Assembly: GCA_000467715.1 (NCBI GenBank)
Contig: AJFK01000780.1
Location: 62,001-126,000, forward strand
Source: Hysterium pulicare CBS 123377
Lineage: Eukaryota > Ascomycota > Dothideomycetes > Hysteriales > Hysteriaceae
Direction of reading: 5' to 3'
Length of the DNA: 64,000 nt
Part shown: positions 55,852 to 64,000 of the stretch, in pieces
How positions within the stretch are numbered: position 1 is the stretch's first letter
Layout of the letters: every line of letters starts with the position of its first letter
Translations under genes and position numbers: made by a program
The notes under the pieces: generated by a model
Told to the model about the DNA's origin: nothing
The model's input: the letters and a program-made list of their open reading frames with translations, nothing else
Database searches by the model: none

Positions 55852-57454
55852 GGTGGTGGAGGAGGCCCTAGAGCAAGCGTCTCAGACGGCCGAGGACGGC
55901 TATGCACATGTACCCGACGTTCATGCAAAGCTATTGATGCGGCATGGCTCCGGTGCAGGAACGCGCTCACACTGGCGACGATACAGCCGGACGAGAAGCG
56001 TGGAACTGGTGTGATTGTGCGATTGTGTGATTGTTGCGGCGGTGTATCGTGAGGCGGTCCAAGTGATGCCCTTCCTTGGTGGTGGAGAGCGAGCGAGAGG
56101 GTCAGGTTGCGAGCCTACCGAACAGGCAATCCCTGAAGCCCGTCAGGGGTTTCTCCCACTGCTGGCTATATCCGCCTAGCACAGGAGAAGAGCAGCTTAG
56201 CAGCAGCTCCACAGCGGACGCTTTGAGCAGCGCGCCCAGAGGAAAAGGGACCGTGGCTTGCAGTGCTTGCGCCAGGCGGGCCAAAGAGTCGCGCAATAAT
56301 GAACGCCTGCCGTGCTGCTTTCCGTGCTGAAAAGCAAAATCTCCGTCGCAGCCAAAATAGTCTCGGGATTCAACTGCTAGAACACTCCGTATTCTTCCAT
56401 GCGACGCTGACAGGTACGCGACCCTTCAGCCTTGCTTCGTCCCAGGGCGACTGTTCGTTCGCCGTTGCGTCCCCGCTCTTGTTGCTGCAATGGACGCCTC
56501 GAAACAGGGCTGGGCCGGCGAATCACTCGAGTGACTGGTTTGTGATCTCCCTGTGACAGTCTTGAACTTGTCTTTCGCTCGCTGAAGGTTTCGAGCTGTC
56601 CGGGGCTTGTACGCTCCAATATTTGCTTGTACTGCAACCTTTGCTTCCGTTCCACTCTACAGATTCGCGTCTTTTACGTGACCTGACTAGCTGCGCGGTG
56701 CAAAGAGCGAGCCCAACTGTATGGGTGAACGGTCGGTGCTTGCTGACGGCGTGGTCCACAATTCTTCTAACGTCGGCGGTCGATCTATCTATGGAAAAGA
56801 GATGAATTCAAAGAAGCCTTCTAGTGAGAGGCTAGAAGACTGAGGAGCTTCCAAGTTTTCACGCGTTGGAAATTGGGATGACAGGATGGATGAAGGATCA
56901 GGACAGGCTGTCATCACCATATGACTGAACTCCGTTTAGCTATGTATACAGGTGCTTTTGATTCATTGTGGCTCTGTGTCTCCTACTCTCCGTGTTCCGT
57001 TCTCTGCTGTTTCGAGACAGTGTCTTGAATCATCCCTCTCTACGAGTACAAACTACTCGGTTCACGCCGAAAGCCAAAATTGACTCGCGCAACTTCATAC
57101 GAGTCAAGCCATTGGGCACAGGTTTGGGTTTTGAAGTCTTCCATGTTTCCACTGTGCTAGTTATGCACATCTCTACATGGTCTATGTAGCTGAGAGCCAG
57201 ATGACGTGCGTAATCCGCCCTCATCCCAAAGCGCCGAGGATGTTTACACTGTGAGAACTGCGACGTTTCAGCGTCCAGTTTCTCACTATTGACGTCATAA
57301 AATTCTCCGTGTCGCGCGTATCGCCGTCTGTAACGGTGCAATGTTACCGAGATACTTCAGCCCTAACAGCGCATGTGTATGTAGACAGCTTGCCCCTACC
57401 TAGGTAGTCCCATCAACCCCTCACGCAAAAGTCCTTAAAGACTGCCCGTAAAGC
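55852..57454. other. Promoter region of the MIT-domain gene and 3' end of CSN3
   Basis: About 1.6 kb. No gene is supported. The MIT-domain gene promoter would be at the left end. A CTACCTAGGTAG palindrome lies at 57396-57407, just beyond the CSN3 stop codon. Confidence 0.45.
57396..57407. repeat. CTACCTAGGTAG palindrome, copy 1
   Basis: A perfect 12-bp palindrome 48 bp downstream of the CSN3 stop codon. An identical copy stands upstream of the same gene at 59274-59285. Confidence 0.7.
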
Positions 57455-59185
57455 TCAATGCAAGTCTGCCATCATGTCTTCTTCTCCCTCGGCAGCTTCA
57501 TCCCAGGTCGTGTCCATGGCCTCCCCGGATGCGTTAGCCGCCGCCTTCTTGCTCTGGCGCTTAAGGTGTTCAAGGTATTCCTTGGTAAGGCTGAAGCGGT
57601 AATCCACTGCCTTCACCTGCGCGGCTAGAAGATTGGTCCGCTCCGTTTGTTCTAATAACGCTTGCTGTTGCTGCTTCTCTGTCCTGGCCAACGGGCCCTG
57701 TGTTGGGTCCGGGAAGAATCGAAGCACTACAACCTCCTCTGCTTTTGTCAGGCGATCGATGCGGGCATTCAAATAACCGTCACTGATTAGTTTCTGTAAA
57801 TATGGCTCCAGCTCTTCTAGGCTAATTCCAGTTATGATCGCAACGTTGGATAGGGGGATTGCGGAGTATGTTTGTTGAAGTCTAGAAATGAAGACCCTAT
57901 ACTGGGCTTCGAGAAGCTCTGTCACGAGTCCGATGTTACCATCCTACGTACGAATTCATGTTAGCAACTAGACTTAAAGATATTACTTTTTTCTGTTGTA
58001 GGGGAAATTTACATCAGCCCAAAACGGTGTGCCCACGTCGGCTTGCGCTCGTAGTTTCTTGAAATCCATGGCTTGAAACGCAGCTGCTAGAGCTTCGTAA
58101 GCTTTCGATAATGATCGTATTTGTTTCATGGCATTGGCATTGGCATTCCGTGGTACCGCAGAGAGCTAGATATTGTTAGAAAGGAGCAAACGGATGCACT
58201 GGGACTATACATACCGCACCGTTCGCCAGGCAGCTAACCAGCACCCACTTCTTGTATGCTTCTACCATGAGACCATTGGCGAGATTGTTCGAAGGTGTTA
58301 CAAGCACATGCTCTAGGAACTCCATAGCCTTCTTGTACTGATGTAGGCCTATATATGCCATGGCTCCTAGAACGTAGTACTCTTGAAGATTTGCAACTGT
58401 TATTTTGTCCGAGTGGCCGGACCGTGAGTTGATATACTCGCCGCTGTTTGAGTGTTCTGCGCAAGGCACGGAGCTTTCAAGTTGTTCGATGACTTGCCTC
58501 GGAATATGGGAGGGTACGCTGTGAATATAGTTGTCGAGAATTGGGAGAGCCGCAGCATAGGACCGTGTCTCCATGCATAGCCGAATGAACAGTAGATGGT
58601 TGGATGTAAAGGTTCCTGTGGAGGGATCAAGTCGAATCAACGCAGATCGTATGGGTGATATTGCAATTCCGGGCTGTCGAAACAGTCAGTTACACATCGA
58701 TTGTGCCCGTCTTTGAATATTTGACCCACACTTCCCATTACTCGAGCCACCCGCTCCATGTACTCCAAAAGTCTCTTCCACTCTGGTCCGACGTATCGCA
58801 TCTGTATAGGATCGAATGTCTCCATGAACTCGGCAAGCTTTCTCCATCCCGTTCCTTGTGGTCTGAGTGTATCTGGGATATGTTTTTGCGCCTTGGGCTG
58901 TTCACCAGCGGTCTGGACTCGTGCTAATAGGGCAAAGCAGTAGGCTATTGAATTTACAGCAGGATTGAGAACCTTGGATTGTCAGCACAGTCTGACGAAG
59001 TACGTTTCGAGATGTGATACCTCTAGGAGATCCTGTGGAGTGTCTGCGCCCTTTAGATAGTGGGCTGTGGATATGTTCGACAAGTTCGTAATGAAAGTGC
59101 GAGCTTGACGATCATAATCAACATTCGATTTGAGCTCCGGGGAGTCGGGCTGGAAGGAGAATAGGATGCTCAGAAGCTCGGACAT
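57455..59185 (-). CDS. CSN3: COP9 signalosome complex subunit 3
   Basis: A 502-residue PCI-type subunit of the COP9 signalosome, which removes Nedd8 from cullins and in fungi controls development and secondary metabolism. Introns are 57944-58012, 58166-58214, 58674-58729 and 58973-59020; the exons sum in frame. The N-terminal half is helical-repeat type (MSELLSILFSFQPDSPELKS; PEWKRLLEYMERVARVMGS). The middle shows the CSN3-diagnostic LQEYYVLGAMAYIGLHQYKK and VEAYKKWVLVSCLANGA. The PCI winged helix is LQQTYSAIPLSNVAIITGIS followed by LQKLISDGYLNARID. The tail is acidic (EAAEGEEDMMADLH) after a helix ending KRQSKKAAANA. Length matches fungal orthologues. It lies downstream of BUB1 on the same strand. 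Confidence 0.92.
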
Positions 59186-59707
59186 GGTGCCAATCGGCGA
59201 GCAGTAAGGTTGTCGAGTGGAAACGGAAGTTGGGTGTTGAAGGCTTTTCGAAGAAGCAGTGGGGTAGGTTATTCTACCTAGGTAGGTGAGGTGTGTTGCC
59301 TGATGCAGTGAGGAAACGCCACACGACAGATTCACCTCAAGTCTATAACATCGTGGAACACCCAAAGAGCTCTAGAAGGAGGCCGGAACGTTTAATATGA
59401 AATCCGTTACCTCATGAAAAGCCGTGAATGCAGAAATGATACCTCCGACTGGGGAAATAGATAATCAAGCACAGGCCCGTCAATGTTCGGTAAGGCTGTT
59501 ATATCAAATACGCTAGCTTGAAGTAGGTAAAGTGTCATTGCTCCCTCTATCGATACCTGCACGTCGAAGGAGACGTCTTTGACGTTTAGAACAAGATAGA
59601 AAACTTTGGTATTACTAATAAACAAACGCCGATAAACTGAACTAAAACGCCAAGTAATGCATAGCCAGAAGTGCCCAGCGGAGTTTCAGACGAACTCATA
59701 GGGCTGC
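59186..59707. other. CSN3 promoter / BUB1 3' region
   Basis: 522 bp between two minus-strand genes. It contains the second CTACCTAGGTAG palindrome at 59274-59285, 89 bp upstream of the CSN3 start codon. No other feature is visible. Confidence 0.45.
59274..59285. repeat. CTACCTAGGTAG palindrome, copy 2
   Basis: Identical to the copy at 57396-57407. Placed in the presumed CSN3 promoter, it could be a protein-binding site; that is inference from position. Confidence 0.65.
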
Positions 59708-62700
59708 TCATCGTTTCCTTTCCTTCACAGCCGTCTCCATCCGCCGTACCAACGCCTTCAGTCCAACTCCCTTCTCACAATTCCCCTCTAACCACATCTC
59801 CATCTTCTCTCTTACTGCCTTCATGCCCTTTAGTACCGGCAACTTTCGTCCTTCCTCTCCCTCCAGGTGCATCAAAGGGTTTAGCAGCAAGTCCAAAACC
59901 TCATTCCAAATTTCGGTTTGCCAATATCTTTTCAGAGTTTCCCGAACCCGATAGCTCTTGGTCGCTCCCGCTCCCAATGTAGCACCACGTTCTGCAACTG
60001 TCTCAATGTACTTGCCGAATAATAAGTTGTGGACGATGCCGGCAAGACCGTGATAGTCGACTTGATACGTCCATGGACGGAGCTCCCGCATCTCAGCACA
60101 ATCTGCTTCGGTCGTTTTCCAGTCCGCAATGAATTGTACATCCGGCTTAAATACCTTCATGTCGATGCCGCGGCCGAAGTCAATGAGCGCAACGCCCTTT
60201 GCTGCCCAGCCATCCCGACCATCTCGCTGGTATTGTGCAGCCCAATAATCTTCAGGTGGTAAAGCATCAAAACGGATTAATATGTTATCTGCTTTGAGAT
60301 CTCCATGGATGAGGCCTTTCGCATGCAGAGATTCGACCGTTCGGAAGAGCTCGATGGAGAAGAACATCGCCATTTGCTCGTCCATGCTTCCACCCTCGGC
60401 CCGTGCAATATTGACAAGGTCAAGTAAGGTTCCCTGGTCTCTAAATTCCTCAATAAGGAAGCCTTCGTCTTTGAACATGTGCATCTCGTAGGCGTGTATG
60501 ATTGACTCGGCGGCGCGTGAAACTCCTAGACGTCGTTTTGCTTGCCGCAGCATATAGAATTCCCATGCTGAAGGAGGGTCCTCCATCTTGACAGCCTCAA
60601 GCGCCCGGCGTTTGATACCAAACTCGCCTTTGCCCATCCGAGCAGGTTTCTCCTCATCTTCTTCATCATTTAAGGATTTACTTTCGACCAAGTAGACGGG
60701 GGCAAAAGCGCCCTTTCCAAGCTCCCGCTTTACAGTGTATGTAAGATCTGAGGAGCTAAAACGAAGTATCGGAGGCATCGATAGATTGGTGGCTGTCTTA
60801 TCGTTACCATTCTTGCTGATCTTTGATACTGCCTTGGTGAACTTCCGAATTTCGGCGCTTTTCCCGGACACTGAAGAAAAACCTCCGTGGTATCCATCAT
60901 AAGACATTAATGGAGGCTGGATTTGACTTAAGATGATCTCTCGAATGGCTTCATCCACAGGATTGCACTGAGCGTCCTTGATTATCGGCCCCTTCGGCAC
61001 TTGTTCTTTCGACTCCACAGGTTTCTTGACCGAAGGCTGAGCTTTCGTGATTACTAAAGGCTCGGTCGGTTTCTTTGGTTCTTTCAGTACAGGCGGCGCT
61101 ATTTTAACTTTGCTGTCAACTTGCTCTATTACATGTTCAAAAGGGCTGCTCCAAGGCTCACCATCATCTTCGAGTATGGCAGGCGTGCCTTTCGAACGCG
61201 ATGGCGTCTTTACCGAGAAGTAGTCTTTCTGAGAACGGGCTGTAGCGACGCCAATTGAAGATTCCGTCTTTTCGACAATGGGAGTCATGAATGGAAGACG
61301 GCTGTTGGCTGCTTGAACTTGATCACGATACGGCCGGGTTGGTACCTCGCAATCTTCCGGAGGTATTGGAATGAATCGTGTTGGCAGCATCGCTGGATGT
61401 GCTTCAGGAGAAGTGGGTGTGACCAGATCATTATCATATTCGACCGGATTCTCTTGTGCCTCTTGCTCATCTTCCGAACACTCATCATCTGTGTCCTCCG
61501 CCTCGTTATTTTCGTTATTTCTGCCAAGACTTTTCGGAACGTGTTTACTTTCTGTAAATTCGGACCACTCAGAAACACTTTTGACATCTGTGCCATCGGC
61601 ATCTTCGTCGTCTGTCGTCGTTTTGACCGTGAAATCGGCAGCAGTAGTCTCGTCACCAAACTCGCTTGTGGCACAAGAGATCCTGCCAGTACCAGTGCTC
61701 TCACCCGCGCTGGTATAGTCGTCATCATCACTGCTATCTTCTCCACTATCTGATTCACCGATATGGTCTCCTTCGGGCTTCAATGGCTGGTTGAAAATGT
61801 CGTAAATTTCATCCATTGCCTCCCGCGTGTGCAAAGTCATTGTTGGTTCAGTGCCTGACTTCTTCCGCTTTAGTTTTGGACCAGTTGGAGAATCTAGATT
61901 AGTTTGAACTGCACAATGTTAGACTTGCTATTCGAGGACTATCCATTTCTGTTACTTACTTGTCTGAGTCTCTGCACGCACTTCCTTAAGAACTTTTATT
62001 TTTCTGGTTCTATTTGCGCGCTCTTCCCGTCTTGCTTTTCTAGCCAACTTCGCCTTTTCAATATCAACCTGAGAAGGGGGTGTATTTTCATCATTGAGCA
62101 CTAGGTTCTCCTCGATACCAGCTGCCAGAGCTGCTACTGGCTCTTCAAAGTCATGCCTTGGCGCCAAGGGTACTACTTTGGTCTTGAGTTGCTTTGCTGA
62201 TCGTTCTTGATTTACGGAACCCTGATTCACTTTCCTTTGCTCCTCTTTTCGAATGGCCGCCCAATCGTAGTCCATCCATCCTCGGTGTTTTGCCCTCAAC
62301 TCTTCGAAAGAAAACTCGGCAGCCATTGGATCACTAAGGTTAGGGTAAACAGCTTCTAAATTCACGAAGACACATTCTAACTTTCCAGTCTTCGGGTTTA
62401 AGGTTTTTTGTTGATCATGGAGCGGATGGGGGTTGGATTGTTCGATTTGGGAATATAAAGCGGACTGAAATACAGAAAGCAAAGCAAACGCCAGCCAATT
62501 AGTCCTGTGATCGTGAATATTGAGTATGAGGGAGTGCTTGTAGCTGAATCGAACTTACCTCGTCCTTGAACACCATCATCTTCTGAACGCCGACATTCCT
62601 CTTCCCAACCTTTAAAGTCTCCCCAGCCCATGGCCGCGCTTCTGCGATATTCTCCTTCTTCCGATCTGCCAAAGATCCAATGCTTTCCCAGCCCTTTGAG

Positions 62701-63542
62701 CTACCACTTGATCCTGGTTTGTCAGGTTGGTCTGCGTCCGAGAAGATGGCCAACTTCGGTTTCCCTACTCTGGATGTACTGGCACCAATTGGAGGGCGGG
62801 TTTGTGCTTGCGGGTCTGCTGGTGGAGTCGGCGCATGAGAGAATGGGTCGATTTTGGCGGCCAAAGCCGGGCGTACTGTTGGCAATGCAGGACTTGTAGG
62901 CTCCGCGACATCTTGTGGTCTGCTCGCACAGCGATGCTCAAAGTCGCCAAACTTTCGTATTAGGCGTTCGACGGGACGGGCCTCACGCTCCAATCCTAAC
63001 TTGTACACCTCCTCTGCTTGTGTCCACCGTCCTGCTGTCTCTAGCCATGCTGCGAATTCTTCATAGAACAGCGCAAGACCATCACCAATGTTATGACGTG
63101 CGAGATAAGCAAAAGTCTCTCGCGGAGCGTCTGAGAAGAAACGTATGTAGTGAAGCCATAGTTTGAGGTAGCGAGGATCGTTCTTGTAGTGTGTAGAGGA
63201 CTGGAAGGCTTTCGTGGCGCGCTCTAGAAGTGGGCACAATTGCGACTGTGGTGTGTTTTGTGCTGATGGGTATGCATTTAGCGTCCATTTGACATAACGG
63301 TCGTAAATATCGAGAGGGTCATCGGATTCGTCGATAGCTAGGAGCTCCTTCTCGTACTCTTGGCGTATGGCATTGTTGAGGTCTAGAGTATGAGATGGTG
63401 GAGGGGATTTTCCTGATCCGAAAGAGAGCGGTGGAGAGTACAGTTGTGCCAAAGCTTTGGCGGAACGACCGCTGGGAAGAGATTGAATGTTCTCCTTGTG
63501 GTTTTCGATGATTTCGAAATCGATCAAGTCGTCGGAAGACAT
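59708..63542 (-). CDS. BUB1: Spindle assembly checkpoint kinase BUB1 (MadBub type)
   Basis: A 1224-residue kinetochore kinase that delays anaphase until chromosomes attach. Introns are 61894-61959 and 62465-62558. From the N-terminus: KEN box at residues 16-18 (ENHKENIQ); Mad3/BUB1 TPR-like domain, about 52-205 (DPLDIYDRYVKWTLNAYPS, YLKLWLHYIRF, ALFYEEFAAWLE); an ABBA-like LAIFSD (264-269); second KEN (296-298, RKKENIAE); a second ABBA-like MMVFKD (322-327); a GLEBS/Bub3-binding region about 357-388 (ECVFVNLEAVYPN, EFSFEELRAKH); then an acidic disordered middle. The kinase domain has GKGAFAPVYLVES (about 882), Lys in ALEAVKMED, catalytic HGDLKADNIL (about 1027) and DFGRGID (about 1068), so it looks active. 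Together these are the outputs of both BUB1 and BubR1/Mad3. Confidence 0.95.
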
Positions 63543-64000
63543 GGCGGAAAATTGTTCGAAAAGAGAGGAAGAAACCAAGACGTTAATGAAATAACAACAC
63601 CAAGTCTTACCTTCCTCTGTTGTCGTTAACCCGTCTGCGTTGGTGGTGTTGTATTTCGATGGTCCGCCAGCGCTTGCAGTAAATATTATGGTTGCACGGA
63701 CCAAAATAAACAACCCGGAAAGGCTAAGCGTCTCCAAGTCACGGCCTGCACTGTCATTGTTAACTTCCTCATCTTCTGAAGTTTTGAGCGAGCATTTCAG
63801 TTCAACAATGACTTTTTAAAGGATTTTTTTCGAACCACGCGGCTGCGCACACAGATCAATTCGGGACTAGGTCTAGACGCCAAATATTGAAGAATTTCCT
63901 TCACCTGCTGTCATTCGCACATGGAACGAAATAGTCACTTACTTTCATTTTGAAAGTCGAGATAATTGCCTTTCCGTCAGTTTCAAGATAGGGTATATCA
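63543..64000. other. BUB1 upstream region at window end
   Basis: 458 bp upstream of the BUB1 start codon, reaching the window edge. No TATA box is obvious and no start of another gene is recognised. Confidence 0.4.

Noticed and set aside
1-64000. tRNA, rRNA, CRISPR, integrase or transposase genes
   Set aside because: I looked for B-box-like and cloverleaf patterns, regular repeat-spacer arrays and transposase motifs by eye and saw none. A tRNA scan and repeat search could overturn this.

Overview
This is nuclear DNA of a filamentous ascomycete (Pezizomycotina). The evidence is dense spliced genes with introns of about 44-95 bp, GT..AG ends, TATA boxes followed by pyrimidine-rich leaders, and fungus-specific proteins: a VTC4 polyphosphate polymerase, an ascomycete laccase, a CCG-6-like GPI protein and a fused PsuG-PsuK enzyme. 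The overall flavour suggests Leotiomycetes, but that is an impression and not a demonstration. I assembled the gene models by hand from reading frames and splice signals. Every multi-exon CDS sums to a multiple of three.

Layout. 0-4 kb: no conventional gene, but five evenly spaced promoter-like blocks, each followed about 100 bp later by an ATG. They look like a decayed or fast-evolving tandem gene array. 4-12 kb: TFIIIC zinc-finger subunit (-), ALG1 mannosyltransferase (-), and divergently the Msc2-type zinc transporter (+). 13-19.5 kb: a small conserved unknown protein (-), a SET-domain protein (-) and a GPI-anchored wall protein (+). 19.5-23.5 kb: gene-poor, with a clearly broken polysaccharide lyase 7 (alginate lyase-like) pseudogene (-). 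23.5-33 kb: zinc alcohol dehydrogenase (+), RAD54 (+), a seven-exon laccase (-) and a small glycosylated secreted protein (+).

33.9-49.9 kb: a Prp2/DHX16-type DEAH helicase (+), an orphan secreted protein (-), a Gal80-like member of the Gfo/Idh/MocA fold (-), VTC4 (+), OST1/ribophorin I (-), the fused pseudouridine-degrading enzyme (+), and a small unknown protein ending in a Cys cluster plus CaaX box (+). 51.6-63.6 kb, all minus: a large disordered MIT-domain protein, COP9 signalosome subunit 3, and a BUB1-type checkpoint kinase that keeps the BubR1/Mad3-like KEN and ABBA-like motifs.

The genes do not form one pathway or a biosynthetic cluster. Shared themes are N-glycosylation (ALG1, OST1), secretory or vacuolar ion and phosphate handling (Msc2, VTC4), genome maintenance and division (RAD54, BUB1, CSN3, TFIIIC), and extracellular proteins (laccase, GPI protein, two secreted proteins, lyase relic). 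The most interesting items are the 0-3.3 kb tandem block array, the CaaX-tailed protein at 49.2-49.9 kb, the undivided MadBub-like kinase, the Gal80-like protein lacking the EKP lysine, and the lyase pseudogene with RIP-compatible stops.
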